The position numbers and the translations under genes are program-made. A DNA stretch of 64,000 nt from Geodermatophilus poikilotrophus. GTDB lineage: Bacteria; Actinomycetota; Actinomycetes; Mycobacteriales; Geodermatophilaceae. This document shows, in pieces, positions 42,148 to 51,122 of this stretch (its first letter is position 1; each line of letters begins with the position of its first letter). The notes under the pieces are model-generated. The model saw nothing but the letters and a program-made list of their open reading frames with translations, searched no databases and was not told where the DNA came from. The stretch lies in NCBI RefSeq assembly GCF_900111455.1, contig NZ_FOIE01000006.1:310001-374000 (forward strand), in the 5' to 3' direction.

Positions 42148-42474
42148 CTACTTGGCGCGCCAGGCGTTCCGGCGGCGCCGCCAGTCGAGCACCAGGATGA
42201 GCACCATCACGGCGGCGGTGCCGACGACCCAGAGGTCCTCGACGCGGCCCTCGTGGTTGCCGATGAGGTAGGAGAGCATGAACAGCGTCACGATGACCGC
42301 GCCGATGCGGCCCCACCGACCGGTCTCGCCGTGCCAGCCCCACTCCTCGGGCCGCTCGTGCGCCACGGGGTGGGAGTCGGCCCGGACGACGGCCTCCTCG
42401 CGCCCGGGCTGGTTGACCCGCCCCGTCCCGGGGTGGTCCACGGAGATCCGCTGACGGTGGGTCTGCTCGCTCAC
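42148..42474 (-). CDS. DUF2631 family membrane protein
   Basis: A 108-residue protein. The C-terminal half matches the actinobacterial DUF2631 family: EEWGWHGETGRWGRIGAVIV, then LFMLSYLIGNHEGRVEDLWV, then DWRRRRNAWRAK at the end. Two membrane helices are predicted (about 55-72 and 80-96). The N-terminal 45 residues are polar with several His. Function is unknown. It is divergent from dxr (88-base gap); a DUF2631 gene also lies near dxr in mycobacteria. Confidence 0.88.
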   Translation of the reverse strand: MSEQTHRQRISVDHPGTGRVNQPGREEAVVRADSHPVAHERPEEWGWHGETGRWGRIGAVIVTLFMLSYLIGNHEGRVEDLWVVGTAAVMVLILVLDWRRRRNAWRAK

Positions 42475-42562
42475 ACCGCCATCCTGCCAGCCCGCCTCAC
42501 GCGCCACCCGCCGAGGGAGGACGGCGCGTCGACCCGGCTGAGCGTCGGGGAGGATGCGCGCC

Positions 42563-43759
42563 GTGGACGGCGTGCGCGAGGTGACGGTGCTGGGCTCCAC
42601 CGGTTCGATCGGCCGGCAGGCCGTCGCGGTGGCCCGGCAGAACCCGGACCGGCTGCGGATCACCGGCCTGGCCGCCGGCGGCGGGGACGTCGCCCGGCTG
42701 GCCGAGCAGGCGCTGTCCCTCGGCGTCCGCACCGTCGCGGTGGCGAAGGCGACCGCCGCGCAGGACCTCCAGCTGGCCTTCTACGCCGCGGCCTCCCGGC
42801 GCGGCTGGTCCCGGGGGGAGTACGCGCTGCCGGAGATCCTCGCCGGCCCGCGGTCGGCCGAGGAGCTCGCCGCCCGTCCGGCCGACGTCGTCCTCAACGG
42901 CATCACCGGCTCGATCGGGCTGCGGCCCACGCTGTCGGCGCTGCGGGCCGGCCGCACCGTCGCGCTGGCCAACAAGGAGTCACTGGTCGCCGGCGGTGAG
43001 CTGGTCACCGCGGCGGCCGCGCCCGGCCAGCTGGTGCCGGTGGACTCCGAGCACTCGGCGCTGGCCCAGTGCCTGCGCGGCGGTGCCCGCGGCGAGGTGG
43101 CCCGGCTGGTGCTCACCGCCAGCGGCGGGCCGTTCCGCGGCCGCACCGCCGCCGAGCTGGCCGACGTGACCGTCGAGCAGGCGCTCGCGCACCCGACGTG
43201 GGCCATGGGGCCGGTCGTGACGATCAACTCCGCGACCCTGGTCAACAAGGGCCTGGAGCTCATCGAGGCGCACCTGCTCTTCGACGTCCCCTTCGCCGAC
43301 GTCGACGTCGTGGTGCACCCGCAGTCGATCGTGCACTCGATGGTGACCTTCGCCGACGGCGCCACCATCGCCCAGGCCAGCCCGCCGGACATGCGGCTGC
43401 CGATCGCGCTGGCCCTGGCCTGGCCCGACCGGCTGCCGCACGTCCAGCCGGCGCTGGACTGGTCGGCGGCGAGCACCTGGGAGTTCGCGCCGCTGGACGA
43501 CGAGGCGTTCCCGGCCGTCGCGCTGGCCCGCTCCGCCGGCGAGGCGGGGGGCGTGGCCCCGGCGGTCTACAACGCGGCCAACGAGGAGGCGGTGGCGGCG
43601 TTCCTGGCGGGTCGGCTGCCGTTCCGGGGCATCGTCGACCTCGTCGCGCGTACCCTCGACGACGCGCCGGACCTCGGCGCCCCCACCTGCGTCGAGGACG
43701 TCCTGGCGGCGGAGGGGTGGGCCCGGCAGCACGCCGGGAGCGTGATCGCCGGAGGCTGA
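42563..43759 (+). CDS. dxr: 1-deoxy-D-xylulose 5-phosphate reductoisomerase
   Basis: The second enzyme of the MEP isoprenoid pathway (398 aa), NADPH- and divalent metal-dependent. Motifs: [20 protein letters not shown] (NADPH), [29 protein letters not shown] (metal Asp/Glu), [30 protein letters not shown] and [12 protein letters not shown]. The start is set at GTG 42563, nine bases after GGGGAGG; the ATG at 42554 touches that site and is unlikely. It forms a conserved dxr-rip1-ispG cluster, so two MEP enzymes are coexpressed with a membrane protease. Confidence 0.95.
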   Translation: MDGVREVTVLGSTGSIGRQAVAVARQNPDRLRITGLAAGGGDVARLAEQALSLGVRTVAVAKATAAQDLQLAFYAAASRRGWSRGEYALPEILAGPRSAEELAARPADVVLNGITGSIGLRPTLSALRAGRTVALANKESLVAGGELVTAAAAPGQLVPVDSEHSALAQCLRGGARGEVARLVLTASGGPFRGRTAAELADVTVEQALAHPTWAMGPVVTINSATLVNKGLELIEAHLLFDVPFADVDVVVHPQSIVHSMVTFADGATIAQASPPDMRLPIALALAWPDRLPHVQPALDWSAASTWEFAPLDDEAFPAVALARSAGEAGGVAPAVYNAANEEAVAAFLAGRLPFRGIVDLVARTLDDAPDLGAPTCVEDVLAAEGWARQHAGSVIAGG

Positions 43760-43769
43760 GCTGAGCGGG

Positions 43770-45134
43770 TTGCTGCTGACCGTCCTCGGGATCGTCGCCT
43801 TCGCGGCCGGCCTGCTGTTCTCGATCGCCTTCCACGAGTACGGGCACTTCTTCTGGGCCCGGAAGTTCGGCATGCGGGTGCCGCAGTTCATGGTCGGCTT
43901 CGGCCCGACGCTCTTCTCCCGTACGCGCGGGGAGACCGAGTACGGCATCAAGGCCGTCCCGCTGGGCGGCTACATCCGCATCATCGGGATGATCCCGCCG
44001 GCCGAGGAGAACGAGAGCACGCGGGCCACGCGCATGCGCTCGTTCATCGCCGAGGTGCGCGGGGCCGCGCTCGACGACGTCCGGCCCGGCGACGAGGACC
44101 GCGTCTTCTACGCCAAGCCCTGGTGGCAGCGGGTCGTGGTCATGTTCGCCGGCCCCTTCCACAACCTGGTGCTGGCGGTGCTGCTCTTCACGGTGCTGCT
44201 CACCGTCGTCGGCACCAGCGTGCTGACCACGACGGTCCGCAGCGTCCCGGAGTGCGTGCTGCCCGCCACCGCGGCGGTGCAGGCCGGGACCGACCCGTGC
44301 GCGGTGCCGATCGACCCGCAGGGGCAGACCTGCGAGCAGGGGACGCCGGGCTGCACGCTGCCCGAGCAGAGCCCCGCCGCGGCCGCCGGCCTGCGGTCCG
44401 GCGACACGATCGTCGCCATCGGGGGCCGGCCGCTCGACCCGACCGCGTACGACAGCTGGACGGCGGTGCAGGAGGCGATCCGCACCAGCCCCGGTCAGCC
44501 GCTCGACCTCACCATCCAGCGCGACGGCGCGCGGCAGCAGCTCACCGTCACGCCGATCCCCAACACCGTCTACGCCGACCCGACCGACCCCACCGAGGGG
44601 ACCACGACCGCCGGCTACCTCGGGATCTCGCCGAGCGGCCAGCTGGCCCGGCAGGACGCCTCGGCCATCCCCGGCTACTTCGGGATGATCGTGACGAACG
44701 CCGTCGAGCGGCTGGTCGAGATCCCCGAGCGCATCCCGCAGCTGTTCCGCGCGGCGTTCCTGGGCGAGGAGCGCGACCCCAACGGGCCGATCGGCGTCGT
44801 GGGCGTCGGCCGCATCTCCGGCGAGGTCTTCTCCATCCCCGAGCTCACCGGCATGGAGAAGGTCAGCACGTTCCTGCAGCTGCTGGCCAGCATCAACCTG
44901 GTGCTGTTCCTGTTCAACCTGCTGCCGATCTACCCGCTCGACGGCGGGCACGTCGCCGGCGCGCTGTACGAGAAGGCGCGGGCGGTCGTCGCCCGGCTGC
45001 GCGGCCGGCCCGACCCCGGCCCGTTCGACATCGCCCGGCTGATGCCGGTCGCCTACGTCGTCGCGGGCCTGTTCGTCGTCCTCTCCGGCCTGCTGCTGAT
45101 CGCCGACATCGTCAACCCGATCACCCTGCAGTAG
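43770..45134 (+). CDS. rip1: Site-2 intramembrane metalloprotease (Rip1/RseP family)
   Basis: A 454-residue zinc protease that cleaves membrane anti-sigma factors and other proteins in the bilayer. Zinc motif: IAFHEYGHFFWARKFG near the N-terminus. Third ligand: LPIYPLDGGHVAGALYEK near 385. A PDZ-like domain (SPAAAAGLRSGDTIVAIGGR) is external. Just before it, four cysteines (CVLPA..., DPCAVP, QTCEQG, GCTLPE) suggest disulphides. A TTG start at 43770 is the best canonical codon, but its ribosome site is 14 bases away; a CTG at 43761 is better spaced, so the start is uncertain. It follows dxr by ten bases. Confidence 0.93.
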   Translation: MLLTVLGIVAFAAGLLFSIAFHEYGHFFWARKFGMRVPQFMVGFGPTLFSRTRGETEYGIKAVPLGGYIRIIGMIPPAEENESTRATRMRSFIAEVRGAALDDVRPGDEDRVFYAKPWWQRVVVMFAGPFHNLVLAVLLFTVLLTVVGTSVLTTTVRSVPECVLPATAAVQAGTDPCAVPIDPQGQTCEQGTPGCTLPEQSPAAAAGLRSGDTIVAIGGRPLDPTAYDSWTAVQEAIRTSPGQPLDLTIQRDGARQQLTVTPIPNTVYADPTDPTEGTTTAGYLGISPSGQLARQDASAIPGYFGMIVTNAVERLVEIPERIPQLFRAAFLGEERDPNGPIGVVGVGRISGEVFSIPELTGMEKVSTFLQLLASINLVLFLFNLLPIYPLDGGHVAGALYEKARAVVARLRGRPDPGPFDIARLMPVAYVVAGLFVVLSGLLLIADIVNPITLQ

Positions 45135-45193
45135 CCGCAGCAGGTGTTCCGCCCCACGTCACCGGCACCGACCTGTGACGGAGGGCGATACTC

Positions 45194-46378
45194 GTGGTCA
45201 TGGCCATCCCCGTCGGTCTCGGCATGCCCGCTGTACCCCCGCCCGTCCTCGCGCCCCGGCGCAAGACCCGCCAGCTCATGGTCGGCGACGTCGGCGTCGG
45301 CAGCGACCACCCGGTCAGCGTGCAGTCGATGACGACGACCAAGACCGCGGACATCAACGCCACGCTGCAGCAGATCGCCGAGCTCACCGCCTCGGGCTGC
45401 CAGATCGTGCGGGTCGCGGTCCCGGACACCGACGACGCCGAGGCGCTGCCGATCATCGCCAGGAAGTCGCAGATCCCGGTCATCGCCGACATCCACTTCC
45501 AGCCGCGCTACGTCTTCGCCGCGATCGACGCCGGCTGCGCCGCCGTCCGCGTCAACCCCGGCAACATCAAGAAGTTCGACGACAAGGTCGGCGAGATCGC
45601 CCGGGCGGCCAAGGGCGCCGGCATCCCGATCCGGATCGGCGTCAACGCCGGGTCCCTCGACAAGCGGCTGCTGGCCAAGTACGGCAAGGCCACCCCGGAG
45701 GCGCTGGTCGAGTCCGCGCTGTGGGAGTGCTCGCTGTTCGAGGAGCACGACTTCCGCGACATCAAGATCTCGGTCAAGCACAACGACCCGGTGGTCATGG
45801 TGCGCGCCTACGAGCTGCTGGCCGCGCAGTGCGACTACCCGCTGCACCTCGGCGTCACCGAGGCCGGGCCCGCCTTCCAGGGCACCATCAAGTCCGCCGT
45901 CGCCTTCGGCGCGCTGCTCTCCCAGGGCATCGGCGACACCATCCGCGTCTCCCTCTCGGCCCCGCCGGCCGAGGAGGTCAAGGTCGGCAACCAGATCCTC
46001 GAGTCGCTGAACCTGCGCCAGCGCGGCCTGGAGATCGTCAGCTGCCCGTCGTGCGGGCGTGCGCAGGTCGACGTGTACACGCTCGCCGACGAGGTCACCG
46101 CCGGCCTCGACGGCCTGGAGGTGCCGCTGCGGGTGGCCGTCATGGGCTGCGTCGTCAACGGCCCGGGCGAGGCCCGCGAGGCCGATCTGGGCGTGGCCTC
46201 GGGCAACGGCAAGGGCCAGATCTTCGTCAAGGGCGAGGTCGTCAAGACCGTCCCCGAGTCGCAGATCGTCGAGACGCTCATCGAGGAGGCCCTGCGCCTC
46301 GCCGGGGAGATGCGCCCGGCCGGCGAGCAGGCCGACGACGGCGTCCCGTCCGGCCCGCCCGTCGTCACTGTCGGCTGA
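45194..46378 (+). CDS. ispG: 4-hydroxy-3-methylbut-2-enyl-diphosphate synthase (IspG/GcpE)
   Basis: Iron-sulphur enzyme of the MEP pathway (394 aa). TIM-barrel: [63 protein letters not shown] and [16 protein letters not shown]. The 4Fe-4S cysteines are visible in [12 protein letters not shown] and [16 protein letters not shown], with Glu as the fourth ligand. The GTG at 45194 has GGAGGG upstream at nine bases; ATG at 45200 is an in-frame alternative. It is downstream of dxr and rip1 as in mycobacteria. Confidence 0.96.
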   Translation: MVMAIPVGLGMPAVPPPVLAPRRKTRQLMVGDVGVGSDHPVSVQSMTTTKTADINATLQQIAELTASGCQIVRVAVPDTDDAEALPIIARKSQIPVIADIHFQPRYVFAAIDAGCAAVRVNPGNIKKFDDKVGEIARAAKGAGIPIRIGVNAGSLDKRLLAKYGKATPEALVESALWECSLFEEHDFRDIKISVKHNDPVVMVRAYELLAAQCDYPLHLGVTEAGPAFQGTIKSAVAFGALLSQGIGDTIRVSLSAPPAEEVKVGNQILESLNLRQRGLEIVSCPSCGRAQVDVYTLADEVTAGLDGLEVPLRVAVMGCVVNGPGEAREADLGVASGNGKGQIFVKGEVVKTVPESQIVETLIEEALRLAGEMRPAGEQADDGVPSGPPVVTVG

Positions 46379-46386
46379 CCGGCCCG

Positions 46387-47265
46387 GTGCTGCGCACGCC
46401 GGTGTCCTCCGCCCACCCCACGACCCCGACGGCCCGGGTCCTCGACGAGACCGACGAGCCCGCCGTCCGCGCCCTGTTCGCCAGCGACCCGGTGGCCGCG
46501 TGCGTCGTCGCAGGGCGGGTGGAGGCCGCCGGCACCGCCGCCGCGGCCCTCGGCGCACCGCTGTGGGGGCTGGGCGACGGGCGCTCGCTGGACGCGGTCT
46601 GCCTCGCCGGGGCGAACCTGATCCCCTTCGCCCTGCCCGGCGCCGAGCGGGCGGCGGCGACGGCCTTCGCCGACCGCGCCCGTCGCGCGGGCCGGCGCTG
46701 CTCGACCATCGTCGGCCCGGCCGCGTCCGTGGACCCGCTCTGGGAGCTGCTGGCGCCCAGCTGGGGCCCGGCTCGCGACCACCGGCCCCGGCAGCCGCTG
46801 CTGGCCATCGAGGGGCCGCCGGCGATCGCCCCCGAGCCCCGGGTGCGCCCGGTGCGCCCGGCCGAGATCGACGTCCTGCTGCCGGCGGCGGTGGCGATGT
46901 TCACCGAGGAGGTCGGGGTCAGCCCGCTGCGGGTCGACGGCGGCGCCGGCTACCGCGCCCGCGTGGCCGACCTGGTCCGCGCCGGGCAGTCGCTGGCGTG
47001 GATCGAGCGCGGCGAGGTGCTGTTCAAGGCCGAGATCGGCGCGGTGTCCCGCAGCGTCTGCCAGGTGCAGGGCGTGTGGGTCGCCCCCGCCCACCGCGGC
47101 CGCGGCATCGGCACCGCGGGCATGGCGTCCGTCGTCGAGTACGCCCGCACCGCGATCGCGCCGGTGGTCAGCCTCTACGTCAACGACTTCAACGGCCCTG
47201 CCCGCGCGGCCTACGCGCGGGTCGGGTTCCGCGAGGTCGGGCGGTTTGCCAGCGTCCTGTTCTGA
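46387..47265 (+). CDS. GNAT family acetyltransferase (DUF4081-type)
   Basis: A 292-residue protein with a first degenerate GNAT-like half (about 15-140) and a second, catalytic-looking half with CQVQGVWVAPAHRGRGIGTA (acetyl-CoA loop) and VSLYVNDFNGPARAAYARVG. It corresponds in position to Rv2867c of M. tuberculosis, next to ispG. The substrate is unknown. The start could be GTG 46387 or 46402; both have weak ribosome sites, and coupling to ispG eight bases upstream may compensate. It ends just before palindrome copy F. Confidence 0.88.
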   Translation: MLRTPVSSAHPTTPTARVLDETDEPAVRALFASDPVAACVVAGRVEAAGTAAAALGAPLWGLGDGRSLDAVCLAGANLIPFALPGAERAAATAFADRARRAGRRCSTIVGPAASVDPLWELLAPSWGPARDHRPRQPLLAIEGPPAIAPEPRVRPVRPAEIDVLLPAAVAMFTEEVGVSPLRVDGGAGYRARVADLVRAGQSLAWIERGEVLFKAEIGAVSRSVCQVQGVWVAPAHRGRGIGTAGMASVVEYARTAIAPVVSLYVNDFNGPARAAYARVGFREVGRFASVLF

Positions 47266-47268
47266 AGG

Positions 47269-47327
47269 AGGACCCCGCTGCCCCCCACGCCTCGCTGGCG
47301 CTCGGCGTGGGCCCCTGCAGCGGGGCC
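47269..47327. repeat. Dispersed two-tier palindrome, copy F (forward)
   Basis: Starts three bases after the GNAT stop (TGAAGGAGGACCCC). The outer stem CCCCGCTGC (47273-47281) pairs perfectly with 47317-47325. The inner CCCACGCC (47284-47291) pairs perfectly with 47304-47311. The loop is TCGCTGGCGCTC. The downstream text CCGTTCCAGCACGT (to 47339) is shared with copy H. Confidence 0.8.
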
Positions 47328-47380
47328 GTTCCAGCACGTCACCACGGGATCGGCGCTCGCGTCTGGAACGCTGTCTCCCC

Positions 47381-49282
47381 GTGCGCACACGTCGGGGGAC
47401 CGTCCTGGGGTCCACGCTCACGCTGCTCGCCGTGCCGGTGCTGGCGGCCTGCTCGGGGAACGCCGAGGACGACGTCCGGTCGGCAGCGGAGGCCTTCCTC
47501 GCCGACTGGGCGGCCGGGGACACCGCGGCCGCCGCCGGCGCGACCACCGACCCCGCCGCGGCGACCACGCTGCTGGAGCAGACCGCCACCGACCTGCCCG
47601 AGGCCACGCTCAGCCCCGACGTCGGCCAGGTGTCCGTCGACGACGGCACGGCCACCGTCGGCTGGACCGCCACCTGGGACCTGGTGGCCGCGCCCGACTG
47701 GAGCTACCCGGCCACCCTGCGCCTGCAGGAGGCCGACGAGGGCTGGGACGTCGTCGCCGAGCCCGCCCTCGTCCACCCGGAGCTGGGGGAGGGCCAGCGG
47801 CTCCTGCTCGAGCGGCGGCTGCCCGAGCGCGCCGCCGTCACCGACGCGGGCGGCCAGCCGCTGTTCGCGCCCACCGAGGTCGTCAACGTCGGCGTCGACC
47901 CGGCCCAGGTCACCGACCTGCCCGCGCTGGCCGCCGGGCTGTCGGCGGCCACCGGGATCGCCGCGGAGGAGATCGCCGCCGACGTCCAGGCGGCGCCGGG
48001 CGGCCAGTTCGTCCCGGTCATCACGCTGCGCCGTCCGGACTTCGAGGCCATCCGCGCGCAGGTCTTCGACCTGCCCGGCGCGGTCTTCCCCACCGACACC
48101 CGGCTGCTCGCGCCCAGCCCCCGCTTCGCCTCCGCCCTGCTCGGCCGGGTCGGCCCGGCGACCGCCGAGGTGCTCGAGGAGACCGCCGAGGACGGCGCGC
48201 CGCGGTACGCCGCCGGCGACGAGCTGGGCCTGTCCGGGCTGCAGCGCGCCCTCCAGGAGCAGCTCACCGGCACCCCCGGCTTCACCGTCACCGTGGTCGG
48301 CGCCGACGGGGCCACCGGCGATCCCGGCCGGCAGCTCGACGCGGTCGAGCCGGTGCCCGGCGAGCCGGTGCGGACGCCGCTGGTGCGCGCGGTGCAGACC
48401 GCCGCCGACGCCGCCGTCGCCACCCAGCAGCTGCCGACCCACCTGGTCGTCGTCCGGCCCGGCACGGGGGAGATCGTGGCGGTGTCCTCCAACGAGGCGG
48501 CCGCGGCGGGCAACGCGTTCACCGGCCAGTACCCGCCGGGCTCGAGCATGAAGATGATCAGCGCCACCGCGCTGCTGGCCACCGGCACGCTCACCCCGCA
48601 GACGCCGGTCGCCTGCCCGGGCACCTTCGTCGTCGAGGGCCGCGAGTTCGAGAACGCCGACCAGTTCGACCTGGGCACCGTGCCGTTCACCGAGGCCTTC
48701 GCGCAGTCCTGCAACACGACCTTCATGCAGCAGGGGCTGCAGCTGCCCGACGACGCCCTGGCCACGGCCGCCGCGTCCTACGGCGTCGGCACGGACTGGC
48801 AGCTGCCGGTCGACGTGTTCAGCGGGGACGTGCCGGCCGACAGCACCGGGACGACGAAGGCGGCCAACGCCATCGGCCAGGGGCAGGTGCTGATGAGCCC
48901 CGCGCAGCTGGCCCTGGTGGCCGCGGGGATCGCGAGCGGGACGCCGGCGGTGCCGGTCGAGGTCGTCGGCGCGGAACCGGCCGGACAGGTCCCCGCCGGC
49001 CCGGACGCCGCCGTGCTCGACGCGCTGCGGCCGATGATGCGCCAGGTGGTGCTCTCCGGGACGGCGAGCTCGTTGGCCGACCGCGGTGAGGTCTACGGCA
49101 AGACCGGCACCGCCGAGTTCGGCACCAACACCCCGCCCGACGCCCACGGCTGGTTCACGGGCTACCAGCTGGCCGGGCCACAGGGCGACCTGGCGTTCGC
49201 GGTCCTCGTCGAGAGCGGTCAGTCCAGCGGCGTGGCCGTGGACGTGACCGACGCCTTCCTCGGCGGGCTGCCCCAGGCCTGA
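47381..49282 (+). CDS. Lipoprotein penicillin-binding protein (transpeptidase)
   Basis: A class B-type PBP (633 aa) resembling Rv2864c/PenA of mycobacteria. A lipoprotein signal ends LLAVPVLAACSG, with Cys24 as the lipid site. An NTF2-like MecA-N domain (about 26-140) and a dimerisation region precede the transpeptidase domain. Active-site motifs are SSMK (388-391, nucleophile S388), SCN (443-445) and KTG (574-576, in YGKTGTAEF). It probably cross-links peptidoglycan outside the membrane. GTG at 47381. It ends the dxr-rip1-ispG-GNAT-PBP cluster. Confidence 0.94.
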   Translation: MRTRRGTVLGSTLTLLAVPVLAACSGNAEDDVRSAAEAFLADWAAGDTAAAAGATTDPAAATTLLEQTATDLPEATLSPDVGQVSVDDGTATVGWTATWDLVAAPDWSYPATLRLQEADEGWDVVAEPALVHPELGEGQRLLLERRLPERAAVTDAGGQPLFAPTEVVNVGVDPAQVTDLPALAAGLSAATGIAAEEIAADVQAAPGGQFVPVITLRRPDFEAIRAQVFDLPGAVFPTDTRLLAPSPRFASALLGRVGPATAEVLEETAEDGAPRYAAGDELGLSGLQRALQEQLTGTPGFTVTVVGADGATGDPGRQLDAVEPVPGEPVRTPLVRAVQTAADAAVATQQLPTHLVVVRPGTGEIVAVSSNEAAAAGNAFTGQYPPGSSMKMISATALLATGTLTPQTPVACPGTFVVEGREFENADQFDLGTVPFTEAFAQSCNTTFMQQGLQLPDDALATAAASYGVGTDWQLPVDVFSGDVPADSTGTTKAANAIGQGQVLMSPAQLALVAAGIASGTPAVPVEVVGAEPAGQVPAGPDAAVLDALRPMMRQVVLSGTASSLADRGEVYGKTGTAEFGTNTPPDAHGWFTGYQLAGPQGDLAFAVLVESGQSSGVAVDVTDAFLGGLPQA

Positions 49283-49307
49283 GGCGGCTCCGCCCCCGAG
49301 TGCCACC

Positions 49308-49360
49308 GGCCCCGTCCCGGGCCCGCCCTGAGCGTGCGGAGGGTGGGAGGTCGGGGTCCT
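49308..49360. repeat. Dispersed two-tier palindrome, copy G (reverse)
   Basis: Fills the gap between the convergent PBP and ferritin-like genes. Its AGGACCCC end begins one base after the ferritin-like stop (minus strand). The outer CCCCGTCC (49310-49317) pairs with 49349-49356 with one mismatch. The inner CCCGCCCT (49322-49329) pairs with 49340-49347 with one G-U. The loop is GAGCGTGCGG. In reverse complement it is nearly identical to copy I. Confidence 0.7.
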
Positions 49361-49361
49361 G

Positions 49362-49814
49362 CTACAGGCCGGGGAACGCGTCGGTGACCGGGATCCGGCC
49401 GGCGGAGGTGCGCCAGCCGACGGCGCGCACCTCCGCGGCGCCCAGCTCCTCGACCGCGAGCTCGCGCACGGCGGGTTCCGCGGACTGGTCGAGCAGCCGC
49501 ACCCAGGCCGCGGACACGCCCTCCTCGAGGACGACGGCCAGCGTCGCGGCGTCCACCGCCGAGAGGACCGGGAAGGGGAGGGTGTAGCCCGCCTCGCGGG
49601 GGACCGGGTCGGCGCCGCGGGACTCCAGCATCGCCACCAGCCGGTCGCGGGCGTCCCGGTGGGCGACCTCGGCGGCCGCCGCGGGCCCGCGGGCGTCCTC
49701 CGGCAGTGCCGCGCCCACGGTGCCGTACCCCCACACGGCGGCGTGCTCGGCGGCCACCACCTCGTTCAGCGCCGCGGTCTCGGTGCCCTCGTCGAGGCGG
49801 CCGTCGTCAGCCAC
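49362..49814 (-). CDS. Ferritin-like domain protein (DUF4439)
   Basis: A 150-residue helical protein. Glu/His pairs typical of ferritin-like bundles are visible: LNEVVAAEHAAVWGYGTVGA, AAEVAHRDARDRLVAMLESR and VLEEGVSAAWVRLLDQSAEP, then EELGAAEVRAVGWRTSAGRI. Metal binding is inferred. GTG at 49814 has a strong AGGGG-type site within the upstream gene's end; a GTG at 49832 overlapping that gene's stop (GTGA) is an alternative adding six residues. It is coexpressed with the Tat lipoprotein. Confidence 0.85.
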   Translation of the reverse strand: MADDGRLDEGTETAALNEVVAAEHAAVWGYGTVGAALPEDARGPAAAAEVAHRDARDRLVAMLESRGADPVPREAGYTLPFPVLSAVDAATLAVVLEEGVSAAWVRLLDQSAEPAVRELAVEELGAAEVRAVGWRTSAGRIPVTDAFPGL

Positions 49815-49828
49815 GTCCCTGCCCCCCC

Positions 49829-50314
49829 TCACGCCAGTGCCGCCTCGTGCCCGCGCAGCCCCGCGGCGATCGACCCGAGCAGCGCCGCACGGGCGCCGGT
49901 CTGCCGGGCGCAGGCGCGGGCGTGGGCGCTCGCCGCGGTGGCCACCTGCTCGCGCAGCCAGGTGCGCACGTCCCCGCCGGCCGGGGCGGCCGGGGGAGCG
50001 GAGGAGGACGTGGCCGGCGACGCGGTCGAGGACGACGCGGCGGCCCGCAGCCGGTCGAGCTGCTCGGTGGCCTGCGCGGCCAGGTCGCTCAGCGCGAGGG
50101 CGGGGTCGGCCGTCGTCGCCGCGGCGTAGGCGGCGACGACGGCCTCCTGGACGGCGACCTGCCCGGCCAGCCGGTCGGCCTCCTCGGTGCTCACCGCCGG
50201 GGTCTCCGGGGAGCCCGCCGTGCAGCCGGCGACGAGGAGGGCGAGCCCGGCCGAGGCCGCCAGGAAGGCGCGGCGGGTGGAGCCCGCGGTGGCGGGGGCG
50301 AGGACGGGGGGCAT
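49829..50314 (-). CDS. Tat-type lipoprotein, possibly ferritin-like
   Basis: A 161-residue exported protein. The N-terminus [20 protein letters not shown] combines a twin-arginine motif with a lipobox (VAGC), indicating Tat export and lipid anchoring. The mature part is Ala-rich and helical with a central Ser/Pro/Ala linker ([20 protein letters not shown]) splitting two helical pairs. It is coupled to the ferritin-like gene and divergent from rimP. Starts at 50314, 50317 or 50323 are all possible; 50314 has the best spacing to GAGAGG. Function is unknown. Confidence 0.82.
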   Translation of the reverse strand: MPPVLAPATAGSTRRAFLAASAGLALLVAGCTAGSPETPAVSTEEADRLAGQVAVQEAVVAAYAAATTADPALALSDLAAQATEQLDRLRAAASSSTASPATSSSAPPAAPAGGDVRTWLREQVATAASAHARACARQTGARAALLGSIAAGLRGHEAALA

Positions 50315-50534
50315 CACCGCCATCCTCTCAGCCCCGCACCTGCCCGGCCGGGAGCACACGGCGGGCGGGTCCCTCCCGGCCGCCCGGTCTCGGGCCGGGC
50401 AGGGGGGCGGTAGCCTGACCCTCCGCCCGGTACCGGGCCGACGGTGTGTCCGGCGCTCCTCCGACGGGCCGCGACGCGGGGCGCCGGCCCCACCGTGCGC
50501 GTGCCGCCGACCGAGCCAGGAGAGGGAGGGAGCC

Positions 50535-51122
50535 GTGTCCGCCGCCCCCCGCACCGACCCCGTCGCCACCCGCATGGCCGGGCTGGTCGCGCCGGTCGTC
50601 GAGGCCGCCGGGTACGACCTGGAGGAACTGGTCGTCACCCCGGCGGGCCGGCGCAGCATCGTCCGGGTCGTGGTCGACCGGGACGCCGGGGTGACCCTCG
50701 ACGACGTCGCCGAGGTGAGCCGCGCGGTGTCCACGGCCCTCGACGAGCACGACGGCGAGTTCGGCAGCGCCCCCTACGTGCTGGAGGTCACCAGCCCCGG
50801 GGTCGACCGGCCGCTGACCGAGCCGCGGCACTGGCGGCGCAACACCGGGCGGCTGGTCACCGTCGCCGTGGGCCGCGAGGGCTCCCCCGAGCAGGTGACC
50901 GCCCGCGTGCTCGAGGTCGACGGCGACGGCGTGACCCTCGCGGTGGAGGCCCCGGGCAAGCCCGGGGCGAAGAAGCGACCGCCCACCCGGCGGCAGGTGC
51001 CGTGGCAGGAGCTGGGCACCGGCCGGGTGCAGGTCGAGTTCGGCCGGCCGGGGGCCGGCGGGGACAGCGAGCAGCACGACCAGCCGGATCCCGCGGACGA
51101 CGACGACGGAGGAGGACAGTGA
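50535..51122 (+). CDS. rimP: Ribosome maturation factor RimP
   Basis: A 195-residue 30S assembly factor. N-terminal alpha/beta domain: [20 protein letters not shown] and [20 protein letters not shown]. The signature [20 protein letters not shown] marks the domain junction, and a C-terminal SH3-like barrel is followed by an Asp-rich tail. GTG at 50535 has GGGAGGGAG upstream. It is the first gene of rimP-nusA-ylxR-infB, the conserved transcription-translation operon. Confidence 0.95.
   Translation: MSAAPRTDPVATRMAGLVAPVVEAAGYDLEELVVTPAGRRSIVRVVVDRDAGVTLDDVAEVSRAVSTALDEHDGEFGSAPYVLEVTSPGVDRPLTEPRHWRRNTGRLVTVAVGREGSPEQVTARVLEVDGDGVTLAVEAPGKPGAKKRPPTRRQVPWQELGTGRVQVEFGRPGAGGDSEQHDQPDPADDDDGGGQ

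Noticed and set aside
42554..42562. ATG at 42554 as the dxr start
   Set aside because: It directly touches the GGGGAGG site; the GTG at 42563 has normal spacing and keeps the family N-terminus.
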